Positions 8,687-18,130 of a stretch of DNA of 64,000 bases are shown here, in pieces. The first letter of the stretch is position 1. Each line of letters starts with the position of its first letter. Both the position numbers and the translations under genes were made by a program. Origin of the DNA: Arthrobacter globiformis (GTDB taxonomy: Bacteria > Actinomycetota > Actinomycetes > Actinomycetales > Micrococcaceae); assembly GCF_030817195.1 (NCBI RefSeq), contig NZ_JAUSYZ010000001.1, forward strand, positions 3,658,001 to 3,722,000, written 5' to 3'. The notes beneath the pieces were generated by a model. The model searched no databases, was not told where the DNA came from, and saw only the letters and a program-made list of their open reading frames with translations.

Positions 8687-9739
8687 CTAAACGGCCGCCG
8701 CAATGGCGTCGCCAATGGCGCTTGTGCTGCGGACTTCGCCGTTGCGGCTTTCGACGTCGGCCACCACGACGGACTCGATCCGCCGGGCCGCGGCGGAGTA
8801 GCCCAGGTGGTCCAGCAGGAGGGCTGCGGACAGGATGGCAGCGGTGGGGTCCGCCTTCTGCTGGCCTGCGATGTCGGGGGCGGAACCGTGAACAGGTTCA
8901 AACATGGACGGCGCAGTGCGGTCCATGTTGATGTTGCCCGACGCCGCGAGACCGATTCCGCCGGTAACGGCGGCAGCAAGGTCGGTGATGATGTCGCCGA
9001 AGAGGTTGTCGGTGACGATGACGTCGAAGCGGGCGGGATCGGTGACCATGAAGATGGTCGCGGCATCGATGTGCAGGTAGTCGTGAGTGACCTCGGGGAA
9101 TTCCTTGGCCACGGCCTCGACAGTGCGCTTCCACAGGTGGCCGGCAAAGACCAGCACGTTGTGCTTGTGGACCAGGGTCAGCTTTTTGCGCGGGCGCTCG
9201 TTGGCCCGACGGAACGCATCCCGGACAACGCGCTCCACGCCGTGTGCCGTGTTCAGGGAAACCTCGGTGGCCACCTCGTGCGGCGTGCCGCCGCGCAGGG
9301 TGCCGCCGTTGCCCACGTAGGGACCCTCGGTGCCTTCACGGACGACGATGAAATCGATGTTGCCCGGTTCAGCCAGCGGGCTGCCCACCGTGCCATACAG
9401 CCGGGAGGGGCGCAGATTGACGTAGTGGTCAAGGCTGAAGCGCAGCTTGAGGAGCAGTTCGCGTTCGATCAGCCCGGACGGGATGCGGGTGTCCCCCGGC
9501 GCTGCACCGATGGCGCCGAAGAGGATAGCGTCGCGCGTCTTCAGGTCCTCGAGGACAGCATCCGGAAGGGTCTCGCCGGTCTCAAGCCAGTGCTGGGCAC
9601 CGAGCTCGTAGTGGGTCTGGTCCAGGGTGACGCCCTCGGCGGCCACGACCTTTTCGAGAACCTTCAGTGCTTCGGCGATGACCTCCGGGCCAATGCCGTC
9701 GCCCGGAATGACAGCAAGATTGATGGTAGATGCGCTCAT
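8687..9739 (-). CDS. leuB: 3-isopropylmalate dehydrogenase
   Basis: This 350-residue NAD-dependent enzyme oxidises and decarboxylates 3-isopropylmalate in leucine synthesis. N-terminal IPGDGIGPEV, the VVREGTEGPY block and the family signature NLFGDIITDLAAAV with GGIGLAASGNI are all present. The C-terminal EPVHGSAPDIAG loop binds NAD. It starts at an ATG with a weak ribosome site. A 100-base gap separates it from ilvE. A possible weak copy of the motif found before ilvB and ilvD lies 41 bases upstream (9780-9793). Confidence 0.96.
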   Translation of the reverse strand: MSASTINLAVIPGDGIGPEVIAEALKVLEKVVAAEGVTLDQTHYELGAQHWLETGETLPDAVLEDLKTRDAILFGAIGAAPGDTRIPSGLIERELLLKLRFSLDHYVNLRPSRLYGTVGSPLAEPGNIDFIVVREGTEGPYVGNGGTLRGGTPHEVATEVSLNTAHGVERVVRDAFRRANERPRKKLTLVHKHNVLVFAGHLWKRTVEAVAKEFPEVTHDYLHIDAATIFMVTDPARFDVIVTDNLFGDIITDLAAAVTGGIGLAASGNINMDRTAPSMFEPVHGSAPDIAGQQKADPTAAILSAALLLDHLGYSAAARRIESVVVADVESRNGEVRSTSAIGDAIAAAV

Positions 9740-9779
9740 ATTTTCAGGGTAGCCAAGGCATCCACATTCTGGTCAAGCC

Positions 9780-9793
9780 GTCTCATTATTCGG
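9780..9793. promoter_or_regulatory. weak match to the ilv upstream motif, in front of leuB
   Basis: GTCTCATTATTCGG resembles GTCTCACATTGTGG (before ilvB) and GTCTCACATCCTGG (before ilvD). The first six bases are identical and the rest is only partly shared. It is listed because leuB belongs to the same pathway. Confidence 0.3.
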
Positions 9794-9802
9794 TCACCGG
9801 AT

Positions 9803-9938
9803 CCAACGCTCCCTCAGCTCTCGCCGCCCAAACGCAAGCGCTTCCTCACTTTCCTAAAGAAAGTGAGGAAGCGTTTGGGGAAACCCTGAAGAAGGTGAGG
9901 AAGCGTTTGGGGAAAACCGGCAGGACGTGAGGAAGCGT
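9803..9938. repeat. cluster of GTGAGGAAGCGTTTGG repeats behind metG
   Basis: Two near-identical direct copies of GTGAGGAAGCGTTTGGGG lie at 9863-9880 and 9895-9912, with a truncated third at 9927-9938. Two inverted copies precede them: 9828-9849 (with a 4-base insertion) and a degenerate one at 9803-9819. The inverted copy at 9828 can fold with the direct copy at 9863 into a long stem with a short loop. The cluster touches the metG stop at 9940 and may help end transcription. No coding potential is visible. Confidence 0.85.
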
Positions 9939-9939
9939 C

Positions 9940-11499
9940 CTAGGCGTCCGCGGGCTCCTCGTACTTGGGGAACACCGGTGCGGGGGCAGGCAGTTCGGTG
10001 CCCGCGGCGATCGGCGTGGCGATGGCCGAGAACTCCCGCGCCGCACCTTCCGGCTGGCCGAGGTACCCGAGCAGGGCGGCGGTGGCCGTGGGCATGACCG
10101 GCTGGGCGAGGATCGACACGATGCGCAGCACTTCGAGGGTCACGTACAGCACCGTCTGCATGCGTTCGACATCGGTCTTCCGCAGCACCCAGGGCGCCTG
10201 GTCGGCGAAGTATGCGTTGGTATCCCCCAGAACCGTCCAGATCGCCTCCAGGGCGCGGCTGAACTCCTGCTTTTCGAAGGCCGCACGTGCCTGCTCCAGG
10301 AGCGCATTGGCCTGGCCCAGGATGGCAGTGTCCGCGTCCGTGAACGCGCCCGGCACAGGTACCTTGCCCTCGCAGTTCTTGGCCACCATGGACAGTGAGC
10401 GCTGGGCGAGGTTCCCGAAGTTGTTCGCCAGGTCGGAGTTCATCCGGCCCACGATGGCCTCGTGGTTGTAGCTGCCGTCGGCGCCGAACGGAACCTCGCG
10501 CAGGAAGAAGAAGCGGACCTGGTCCAGGCCGTACTGGGCCACGAAGTCCGACGGGGCAACGACGTTGCCAAGGGACTTGGACATCTTGACGCCGTTGTTG
10601 TGCAGGAACCCGTGGATCATGACCCGCTTCGGCAGGTCAAGGCCCGCGCTCATGAGGAAGGCCGGCCAGTAGATGGCGTGGAAGCGGGAGATGTCCTTGC
10701 CGATGATGTGGACATCGGCGGGCCAGTACCTCTTGAACGACTCCGATTCGACGTCCGGGTAGCCCGCACCCGTGAGGTAGTTGGTCAGTGCGTCGACCCA
10801 CACGTACATGACGTGCTTTTCGTCGCCGGGGACGGGTACGCCCCAGTCGAAGGTGGTGCGGCTGATGGACAGGTCCTCAAGGCCGCGCTTGACGAAGCTG
10901 ATGACCTCGTTGAAGCGGGACTGCGGCGCGCCGAATTCCGGCTGTGCCTCGTACAGGGCAAGCAGCTTCTCCTGGTAGGCGGACAGCCGGAAGAAGTAGC
11001 TTTCCTCGGCGGTCCAGGTCACCGGGGTGTCGGTCTCCTTGGTGTACCGGGCGCCGTCCTCCTTGACCACGGTGTCATCTTCACCGTAGTAGGCCTCGTC
11101 CCGCACGGAGTACCAGCCCTCGTACTTGGAGAGGTAGATGTCCCCGTTGGCTTCCATCTTCTTCCAGATGGCCTGCGAGGCGGTGTAGTGGTCCGCGTCC
11201 GTGGTGCGGATGAACCGGTCGTAGCTGATGCCGAGGGCGGCGTGCGCGGCCTTGTAGATTTCCGCGTTCCGGTCCACCAGTTCCTTGGGCGAGACGCCTT
11301 CCTTCTCCGCGGTCTGCGCAATCTTCAGCCCGTGCTCGTCGGTGCCGGTCAGGAACTTCACGTCGTAGCCGTCGAGCCGCTTGAACCGGGCCATCGCATC
11401 CGTGGCGATGTACTCGTAGGCGTGGCCGATGTGCGGCACGCCGTTCGGGTAGGTGATGGCCGTAGTGATGTAGAAGGGGCTCTTGTCTGAGGAAGTCAC
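9940..11499 (-). CDS. metG: methionyl-tRNA synthetase
   Basis: This 519-residue class I synthetase charges initiator and elongator tRNA-Met. HIGH motif PHIGHAYEY lies near residues 20-28, and the KMSKS motif VKMSKSLGN is mid-protein. It lacks a C-terminal tRNA-binding (EMAP-like) extension, as in the shorter MetG forms. I see no CxxC zinc pair in the connecting insertion. The start is GTG at 11499, with AAAGG about 12 bases upstream. The stop lies inside the last unit of the repeat cluster at 9803-9938. The next gene upstream is an unrelated ABC transporter. Confidence 0.95.
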   Translation of the reverse strand: MTSSDKSPFYITTAITYPNGVPHIGHAYEYIATDAMARFKRLDGYDVKFLTGTDEHGLKIAQTAEKEGVSPKELVDRNAEIYKAAHAALGISYDRFIRTTDADHYTASQAIWKKMEANGDIYLSKYEGWYSVRDEAYYGEDDTVVKEDGARYTKETDTPVTWTAEESYFFRLSAYQEKLLALYEAQPEFGAPQSRFNEVISFVKRGLEDLSISRTTFDWGVPVPGDEKHVMYVWVDALTNYLTGAGYPDVESESFKRYWPADVHIIGKDISRFHAIYWPAFLMSAGLDLPKRVMIHGFLHNNGVKMSKSLGNVVAPSDFVAQYGLDQVRFFFLREVPFGADGSYNHEAIVGRMNSDLANNFGNLAQRSLSMVAKNCEGKVPVPGAFTDADTAILGQANALLEQARAAFEKQEFSRALEAIWTVLGDTNAYFADQAPWVLRKTDVERMQTVLYVTLEVLRIVSILAQPVMPTATAALLGYLGQPEGAAREFSAIATPIAAGTELPAPAPVFPKYEEPADA

Positions 11500-11533
11500 G
11501 GGCGGAACGTTACCTTTATGCGGAGGGATGGAT

Positions 11534-12289
11534 CTAGATCAGTTCGGTCAGCGTATCGCTCAGCCGGACCAGTTCGTGGTCGTGTGACGCCACGAGGACT
11601 GCAATGCCGTCGGACGTTGTGTCCTTGAGGATGCTGATGATGCGGTTGGCGGAGGCCCGGTCCAGGCTCGCCGTGGGCTCGTCCACCACCAGGACACGGG
11701 TGCCCAGGATCAGGGCGCGGGCGATGGCGACACGCTGGCGCTCACCGCCGGAAAGCTGCTCGGGACGGTGCCGCATGCGGCGTCCGAGGCCCACGAGGTC
11801 CAGCAGGTCCTTGGCCATTTCGCGCCGCTGCTCCACTTCGCCGTCCGGTACCGCGGGGAGGAGGACATTCTCGAGCGCGCTCATGCCGTCGATCAGGGCG
11901 CCGCCCTGGTCAACGTAACCGATCAGGGCACGGCGGCGGTCGGCGATCTCGTCGTCGCTCATGGTTTCAAGGGAATCACCCTCCCACAGCACCCGGCCCG
12001 ACGTCGGCAGGGTCAGGCCCGCTCCGACGGTCAGGATGCTGGTCTTGCCCGAGCCGCTTCGGCCGGCCACACAGTGCATCTCGCCGGCATTCAGGGTGAG
12101 GTCAAAGCCTTCCACGACGCTGACGGCATCGGACCCGTTCTTGCCTCCGCCGTAGCGGATGGTGATGTTGCTCAGCTCCAGCGGAGTGGCGTGATCGGCT
12201 TCCTTGACAAGGGTGTTGGCCCTGGTCTGGACCGGGGCTTCAGCCTCGTTGTTCCCGCGCACGCGGCGAAGGTTCAGGTCGTTACTCAT
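11534..12289 (-). CDS. ABC transporter ATP-binding protein (MacB/LolD-like)
   Basis: The ATG at 12289 overlaps the permease stop by four bases (ATGA), so I use it rather than the longer open frame. The product is 251 residues. Walker A is GRSGSGKT, the signature is LSGGERQRVAIAR, Walker B is VLVVDEPTASLD, and the switch histidine is in ASHD. The sequence resembles ATPases partnered with FtsX-fold permeases, which drive mechanical export or release at the membrane rather than uptake. It acts with the upstream permease as a two-gene operon. Confidence 0.92.
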   Translation of the reverse strand: MSNDLNLRRVRGNNEAEAPVQTRANTLVKEADHATPLELSNITIRYGGGKNGSDAVSVVEGFDLTLNAGEMHCVAGRSGSGKTSILTVGAGLTLPTSGRVLWEGDSLETMSDDEIADRRRALIGYVDQGGALIDGMSALENVLLPAVPDGEVEQRREMAKDLLDLVGLGRRMRHRPEQLSGGERQRVAIARALILGTRVLVVDEPTASLDRASANRIISILKDTTSDGIAVLVASHDHELVRLSDTLTELI

Positions 12290-15081
12290 TTGACCACTTT
12301 CGTTGCAATCGGAATCCAGCAGAGAACAGCCACGAGCCCGGCCACTGCGGCCCACAGCGCGGCGTAGGGGGCAAGAACAAGGCCGATGCCCAAGGCACCG
12401 AGGATGCCCAGCGGCACGGCAACCGCACCCACCAGGGCGTTTTCGAAGAAGCGGACCTGCCCCAGCATGTCGGGATTCCAGCCCATGGCCTGGAGCGTGC
12501 CGAGGTACCGGCGCTTGGCCTTGAGCTCAAAGCGCCCGGTCACCAGGGTGAGCAGGAGCCCCACAGCCACGCCGGACAGGCCAAGGACGATGCTCGGCAG
12601 GGCCACGCTGGCGGCAGCCAGGCCACTGAGGGCGCTGGCGCCGGCGGCACGCGGAATGTCGATCAGCAGTGCGATCAGGCCGCCGACTGCCGAGCCGAAC
12701 ACACCAACCGCAACGGCCAGCGAGATGGCGTTGAAGCGGTGCGTGCTCAGCTGCCGGTTCGCGAAGGTCAGCGGCGAGTCGACGGCGATGAGCTTTTCGT
12801 CGTGCTGCGGCTCCTGGTCGACCACCTCGCGGTGCCGCAGCTGCTGGGCGGCGAAGAAGGCCGCGCCCAGGTACAGGGCCAGCACGGACGCCGAGACGAT
12901 GGCGGTGGCGATGTTCCAGCTCAGGAGGCTGAGCACAATACCGGCCACGGCCAGCAGCCCGGCGCCGACGGCGAACTCCTCCAGCACCCAGGAGCGGATG
13001 CGGCGCTGGGTCCAGCCCATGGCGCGCAGTGTGCCGGCTTCGCTGCGGCGCAGCCGCACGTAGCTGACAGTCGAGGCGCCGGTCAGCAGGGCGGCACCGC
13101 AGAGCGTGAGGAACAGCAGCGTCAGGTTCGTCGCCGTCAGCGAGCCGGCCACCGCGTCGGCGGCGTTCTGCCTGACCCACGACTGCTGGACGGTTCCCAG
13201 CGCGGATTCCTTGCCGGCGTCGTCCTTGGAGTAGCCGGGAACGAAGATGTTGGCGTCCTCGCGGGCAGAACCGGCCACAACGGTGGCTTCGAGCCCCATG
13301 TCCCGGATCTCGGCGGCGAGCTTGTCCACCTCAGGCTGGACCTGCTTCCAGCTGCCGGCGGCGCTGGCGCGGACGCGCACGGCGTCGATGACGGAGGCGT
13401 TCTTCTCGTAGCCGCGGGCAGCAGCCAGGCCGTAGTAGTCGGTGATGGCGCCGGCCGACTGGCTGACGAGTCCGGTGGCGCTCAGGGAGGGCTTGAGTGT
13501 GGTGTCGGCAATGTCCTTGCCCTGCGCGTCTTTGGTCAGCGTCATGGGCGTGGGATCGTAGCCGCCGAGCGGAAGCCGGTTGACGTCACCGGCCGCTTCC
13601 TGGACGGCGGCGGGATCGAAGGTGCCGTAGACCATGGCGAGCGGGGTGGCCAGCTTCTTGCCCGTTTCGAGGTTCTCGCGGTAGGAGCGCTCGTCCACGG
13701 GGTTGCGCTGGGTCTGGTCCACGGCCTCGCCGTTGGCGCTCTTCTCCGGCAGTCGGTTCACGGTGACCCATTCGCCGGGGGTGGCGGTCTTGTCCTCGGC
13801 ACCGTTGCCCGCAGTGGAGCCGTCCGAGTACTGGGGGGCGGAGGCGAAGTTGGTGCTCCAGGTTGCGGGGCTGTACAGGCCGCGGCTGAAGTTCGCCGAG
13901 TTGCCGAGCAGCTTGGAGTAGTCCGTGGACCCGGGCCATGACAGCGCAAAGGGCGACTTGGAGACGAAGGGCAGGTAGTCCTTGTCCAGGGAGCGCTCAG
14001 CGGTGCCGACTTCCTTGACCACGTTGCCGGAGTCGTCGATCTCCTCGATTTTCACGGAGTACTTCAGGTCAACCGAAGTGCCGGAGCGGACGATCAGCGG
14101 GATGGCCTGGGAGTCCTCGGTGAGCTGGCCGTTGCGCTTGGCCTGCTGGTACTGGGTCATGATGGGCGCCCAGTACTTGAGCTTGACGCCGAGGAAGTCG
14201 GGGCCCTCCTCGAGTTCCTGCAAGCCGATGCCGGTGGTGAAGAGGCTCTCCAGGTGCTGGCCGACTGCCTCGGCGCTGCGGGCGTCGGCCGGCGGTGCCT
14301 TTTCCAGGGGCGCCAGGAAGTCACCGGAGGTGCCCAGCAGGGCGCGCTCGGAAACGGGGTCGACGGCGACCACGGACTCCGTGACCTCCGGAGCCATGGG
14401 CAGGGCAACAGTGAGGTTGAACAGGTTGTGCTCTGACCCTCCGGCCGGGGCCGGGAACTTGATCCCGGTTTCGCCTTCGGGACCGGCGATCTGGATGCTG
14501 TTGCCTCCCTCGACCTGCTGCTCCACGAGCTTGCCCTTGCCGAGAGTGCCCTCGGCAGTGGACTTAAAGAGGGTGTGCTGCGCGGACCCGTCGGAGCTTG
14601 TGGCGCTGGCCGTCATCCGGTACTTCTTGGGGGTGTCGCTGAGTACGGACTGCGCTTCCGGCCATTTGCTGGGGTCGGTGCCGCCGGGCTGCCCGGCGGT
14701 GGCGGTGCCGACCAGTCCGGCGTTGAAGCCCAGGTAGTCCATGGCTTCCAGGCGCGGGGTCTCGAGGTTCTGCGTCACGCGCGAGACCAGGCTGATGGGC
14801 GCGGCAACAGAGGTGCCGGACAGATCCCGGATCTTCTGCAGCTGGTCGAAGCTGATGCCTCCCTGCCCGGTGGCAATCTCGGGCTGCATGAGCGAACCGT
14901 CCGAGCCCGCCTTGGCCTGGACCAGGATGTCGTAGAGCCCGCGCGAGTTCTGGTCCACGGTCCGGTTCAGCGCTGCCTGCGACTGGGTCTGGACGAGGAC
15001 GGACAGGCACATGGCGAAGATCAGAATTGCAGCGGTCAGCAGCAGCACTTTGCTTCTGATGAACCTCTGGACGGCGTTCAT
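12286..15081 (-). CDS. ABC transporter permease, FtsX/MacB family with a large extracytoplasmic region
   Basis: The ATG at 15081 has AGGGAG four bases upstream and is followed directly by a membrane segment, so it is preferred over the frame opening at 15159. The 931-residue protein has one N-terminal transmembrane helix, about 600 extracytoplasmic residues, then three helices in the middle of the C-terminal third, a cytoplasmic stretch and further helices at the end. The repeated motif around LRRSEAGTLRAMGWTQ and KAKRRYLGTLQAMGWN is the FtsX-type coupling helix, present twice. It probably exports or remodels a lipid, peptide or surface component. The substrate is unknown. Its partner is the ATPase at 11534. 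Confidence 0.88.
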   Translation of the reverse strand: MNAVQRFIRSKVLLLTAAILIFAMCLSVLVQTQSQAALNRTVDQNSRGLYDILVQAKAGSDGSLMQPEIATGQGGISFDQLQKIRDLSGTSVAAPISLVSRVTQNLETPRLEAMDYLGFNAGLVGTATAGQPGGTDPSKWPEAQSVLSDTPKKYRMTASATSSDGSAQHTLFKSTAEGTLGKGKLVEQQVEGGNSIQIAGPEGETGIKFPAPAGGSEHNLFNLTVALPMAPEVTESVVAVDPVSERALLGTSGDFLAPLEKAPPADARSAEAVGQHLESLFTTGIGLQELEEGPDFLGVKLKYWAPIMTQYQQAKRNGQLTEDSQAIPLIVRSGTSVDLKYSVKIEEIDDSGNVVKEVGTAERSLDKDYLPFVSKSPFALSWPGSTDYSKLLGNSANFSRGLYSPATWSTNFASAPQYSDGSTAGNGAEDKTATPGEWVTVNRLPEKSANGEAVDQTQRNPVDERSYRENLETGKKLATPLAMVYGTFDPAAVQEAAGDVNRLPLGGYDPTPMTLTKDAQGKDIADTTLKPSLSATGLVSQSAGAITDYYGLAAARGYEKNASVIDAVRVRASAAGSWKQVQPEVDKLAAEIRDMGLEATVVAGSAREDANIFVPGYSKDDAGKESALGTVQQSWVRQNAADAVAGSLTATNLTLLFLTLCGAALLTGASTVSYVRLRRSEAGTLRAMGWTQRRIRSWVLEEFAVGAGLLAVAGIVLSLLSWNIATAIVSASVLALYLGAAFFAAQQLRHREVVDQEPQHDEKLIAVDSPLTFANRQLSTHRFNAISLAVAVGVFGSAVGGLIALLIDIPRAAGASALSGLAAASVALPSIVLGLSGVAVGLLLTLVTGRFELKAKRRYLGTLQAMGWNPDMLGQVRFFENALVGAVAVPLGILGALGIGLVLAPYAALWAAVAGLVAVLCWIPIATKVVK

Positions 15082-15239
15082 TGGGCTCCCTGAAACCTGG
15101 ATTGCGTGCGCACGCCACGATGACCGCAGAATGTGGAGGTGTCCCTTGCGGGCGTGCAAAAAGTATTGGCCGGCCTGCCGGCTGGATCCGTAAATTCGAA
15201 CCTAGCTATTGTACGCAGACCGGCCAATCATACTTGGCC

Positions 15240-15272
15240 GGGGTGAACTCCAGGGGACAAGGAGTTCACCCC
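15240..15272 (-). terminator. perfect 12-bp hairpin downstream of serA
   Basis: GGGGTGAACTCC (15240-15251) and GGAGTTCACCCC (15261-15272) enclose a 9-base loop, 39 bases beyond the serA stop. A smaller CGGCCAA / TTGGCCG hairpin lies beside it at 15221-15240. Confidence 0.7.
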
Positions 15273-15311
15273 GCGTTGGGACCTGGCCGTTGCCGGCCGG
15301 GGTTCGTCGGA

Positions 15312-16901
15312 CTAGTCCTCGAGGTCCACTTCGCGCACCATCTCGGCACCGATGCCGGCCTTGATGGCGTCCAGCACCTGCTGCGGAACGGAGCTGTCGA
15401 TGGTGAGCAGCGCCAGGACCTGGCCGCCCTCCGAGCTCCGCGCCACCTGCATGCCGCCGATGTTGATGTTGTTCATGCCCAGGATGTGGCCGATGGTGCC
15501 GATGACGCCGGGACGGTCAGCGTAGGCCACCACGACGAGGTGCTCGCTGATGGGAATCTCGACGTCGTAGCCGTTCACGCCGACGAGCTTCTGCACCTGC
15601 TTGGGACCGGTCAGGGTGCCGGCCACGGAGATCTGTGAACCGTCGCTCAGGGCGCCGCGCAGCGTCAGCACGTTGCGGTAGTCCTCGGCCTCAGGAGTGG
15701 TGATGAGGCGGACGTTGATGCCGCGCTGCTCGGCGATCACGGGGGCGTTGACGTAGGACACCTGCTCGGTGACGACGTCGGCGAAGATCCCCTTGAGGGC
15801 GGCGAGCTCCAGGACCTTGACGTCAAGCGCGGCAATTTCGCCGGCAACCTCAACGTCGATCTGGGTTAAGGAGGCGTGGGTCAGCGCCGTAAAGATGCGG
15901 CCCAGCTTCTCGATCAGCGGGATGCCCGGGCGGACGTCGGGGGCAATCACGCCGCCGGCGACGTTCACGGCGTCCGGCACCAGTTCCCCGGCAAGGGCGA
16001 GGCGGACGGACTTCGCGACGGACACGCCGGCCTTTTCCTGTGCCTCGTCGGTTGACGCGCCCAGGTGCGGGGTCACCACAACATTGTCCAGCTTGAAGAA
16101 CGGCAGGTCGGTGCTGGGCTCCTGGACGAAGACGTCCACGGCGGCACCGGCGATCTGGCGGTCCTGCAGTGCGGTGTAGAGGGCTTCCTCGTCCACGAGG
16201 CCGCCACGGGCCACGTTGATCACGTAGGCCGTGCTCTTCATCTTCCTGAAGGCGTCGGCGCCGAGCATGCCGACCGTCTCCGGCGTCTTGGGCATGTGGA
16301 TGGTGATGAAGTCGGACTGCGCGAGCAGTTCGTCGAGGGTGACCAGCTTCACGCCGAGCTGGGCGGCACGGGCGGACGTGATGTAGGGGTCGAAGGCGAG
16401 GATCTCGGTGTCGAAGCCCTGCAGGCGGGCGGCCACCAGGGCGCCGATGCGGCCCAGGCCGATGATGCCGATCTTCTTCTCGAAGAGCTCAATGCCGGTG
16501 TACTTGGAGCGCTTCCACTCGCCGTCCTTCAGGGCGGCGCTGGCCTGCGGGATGTGGCGGGCCAGGCTCAGGATGTGGCCCACGGTCAGTTCCGCGGCGG
16601 AAACGATGTTCGACGTCGGGGCGTTGACCACCATGACACCGGCCTGCGTGGCGGCCTTGATGTCGACGTTGTCCAGGCCGACGCCGGCACGCGCGATGAC
16701 CTTCAGGTTCTTCGCAGCGGCAATGGCCTCGGCGTCCACCTTGGTGGCGGAGCGGACCAGGATGGCGTCAACGTCCTCGATGGCAGAGAGCAGCTGGGAA
16801 CGATCGGCGCCGTCGGTCTGGCGGATTTCAAAGTCCGGGCCAAGGGCCTCGATGGTGGCGGGCGAAAGTTCTTCGGCAAGCAATACTACGGGTTTTGACA
16901 C
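15312..16901 (-). CDS. serA: D-3-phosphoglycerate dehydrogenase
   Basis: This 529-residue enzyme makes 3-phosphohydroxypyruvate, the first step of serine synthesis. The NAD-binding motif is GIIGLGRIGALVAARL. The catalytic Arg, Glu and His lie in ARGGLVDE and TPHLGAST. Residues from about 320 form the intervening (ASB) domain and the C-terminal 80 residues form an ACT domain (VVVAYADRPGVIGTIG), so serine feedback is expected, as in the long mycobacterial type. It sits alone between ilvC and the ABC exporter, with hairpins on both sides. Confidence 0.96.
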   Translation of the reverse strand: MSKPVVLLAEELSPATIEALGPDFEIRQTDGADRSQLLSAIEDVDAILVRSATKVDAEAIAAAKNLKVIARAGVGLDNVDIKAATQAGVMVVNAPTSNIVSAAELTVGHILSLARHIPQASAALKDGEWKRSKYTGIELFEKKIGIIGLGRIGALVAARLQGFDTEILAFDPYITSARAAQLGVKLVTLDELLAQSDFITIHMPKTPETVGMLGADAFRKMKSTAYVINVARGGLVDEEALYTALQDRQIAGAAVDVFVQEPSTDLPFFKLDNVVVTPHLGASTDEAQEKAGVSVAKSVRLALAGELVPDAVNVAGGVIAPDVRPGIPLIEKLGRIFTALTHASLTQIDVEVAGEIAALDVKVLELAALKGIFADVVTEQVSYVNAPVIAEQRGINVRLITTPEAEDYRNVLTLRGALSDGSQISVAGTLTGPKQVQKLVGVNGYDVEIPISEHLVVVAYADRPGVIGTIGHILGMNNINIGGMQVARSSEGGQVLALLTIDSSVPQQVLDAIKAGIGAEMVREVDLED

Positions 16902-16956
16902 AGCTGATCCTCTGCGTTGAAGTCCTGGGGGTAAATAAAGTCTAGGCGTACGGAAA

Positions 16957-16990
16957 GGCCGGGCTCACATTGTTAAGTGTGAACCCGGCC
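16957..16990 (-). terminator. hairpin terminator downstream of ilvC
   Basis: GGCCGGGCTCACA (16957-16969) pairs with TGTGAACCCGGCC (16978-16990) with a single mismatch and an 8-base loop. On the - strand it is followed by TTTCCG. It lies 29 bases past the ilvC stop. Confidence 0.75.
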
Positions 16991-17018
16991 TCACTGTCGC
17001 GTTATGAAGGGCGCAGCC

Positions 17019-18044
17019 TTAGCGGGCTGCGGAGCCTTCTACGTAGTCCTGGTCCTGCTGCTGCCAGGAGAACAGGGAGCGCAGTTCGCGGCCAACGCCC
17101 TCGATCGGGTGGGACTCTGCCTTGGCGCGCAGCTCCTTGAACTCGACGCCGCCGTTGTCCTGGTCTTCGATGAAGCGCTTGGCGAAGGCACCGGACTGGA
17201 CGTCCGCGAGGACGGCCTTCATGTTTTCCTTCACCTCGGGGGTGATGACGCGCGGGCCGGAGACGTAGTCGCCGTACTCGGCGGTGTCAGAAACGCTCCA
17301 ACGCTGCTTGGCGATGCCGCCTTCCCACATGAGGTCGACGATGAGCTTGAGCTCGTGCAGCACCTCGAAGTAGGCGATCTGCGGCTGGTAGCCGGCTTCG
17401 GTCAGGGTCTCGAAGCCGTACTGGATCAGCTGGGACACGCCGCCGCACAGGACAGCCTGCTCGCCGAAGAGGTCGGTTTCGGTCTCTTCGGTGAAGGTGG
17501 TCTTGATGACACCGGCGCGGGTGCCGCCGATGGCCTTGGCGTAGGACTTGGCCAGTTCCCATGCGGAACCGGAAGCGTCCTGCTCCACGGCGATGATGTC
17601 CGGGATGCCGCGGCCGGCTTCGAACTCGCGGCGAACCGTGTGGCCGGGGGCCTTCGGGGCGACCAGGATGACGTCAACGCCCTCCGGTGCCTCGATGTAG
17701 CCGAAGCGGATGTTGAAGCCGTGCGCGAAGGCGAGTGCCTTGCCCGGGGTCAGCTTGTCCTTGATGGAGTCGTTGAAGATCGAGCGCTGGTGCTGGTCCG
17801 GTGCCAGGATCATGATGACGTCGGCCCATTCGGCGGCGTCGGCAACGTTCTTGACCTGGAAGCCAGCGTCCTCAGCCTTGGCGGTGGACCTGGAGCCTTC
17901 CTTGAGGGCAATGACAACCTCGACGCCGGAATCGCGCAGGTTCAGCGCGTGGGCGTGGCCCTGGGAGCCATAGCCGACAATGGCAACCTTGCGACCCTGG
18001 ATGATCGACAGGTCTGCGTCGTCGTCGTAAAACATTTCAGTCAC
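17019..18044 (-). CDS. ilvC: ketol-acid reductoisomerase (NADP+), class I
   Basis: This 341-residue enzyme isomerises and reduces 2-acetolactate (or acetohydroxybutyrate) in valine and isoleucine synthesis. The dinucleotide motif is VGYGSQGHAHALNLRDSG. The knotted C-terminal domain carries the Mg2+ ligands (DLMWEGG, GEQAVLCGG). The start is GTG at 18044, with AGAGGAG eight bases upstream; an internal ATG three codons later lacks such a site. It lies 86 bases downstream of ilvN and is probably part of the same transcript from the ilvB attenuator. Confidence 0.96.
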   Translation of the reverse strand: MTEMFYDDDADLSIIQGRKVAIVGYGSQGHAHALNLRDSGVEVVIALKEGSRSTAKAEDAGFQVKNVADAAEWADVIMILAPDQHQRSIFNDSIKDKLTPGKALAFAHGFNIRFGYIEAPEGVDVILVAPKAPGHTVRREFEAGRGIPDIIAVEQDASGSAWELAKSYAKAIGGTRAGVIKTTFTEETETDLFGEQAVLCGGVSQLIQYGFETLTEAGYQPQIAYFEVLHELKLIVDLMWEGGIAKQRWSVSDTAEYGDYVSGPRVITPEVKENMKAVLADVQSGAFAKRFIEDQDNGGVEFKELRAKAESHPIEGVGRELRSLFSWQQQDQDYVEGSAAR

Positions 18045-18130
18045 TTGCGTAACTCCTCTTGAGTGGATTTCTTGTAGATGTGTGTCTGTCGGTGCTGCGT
18101 TTGCAGGCGTTGCGCCGCCTGGATTGTGCC

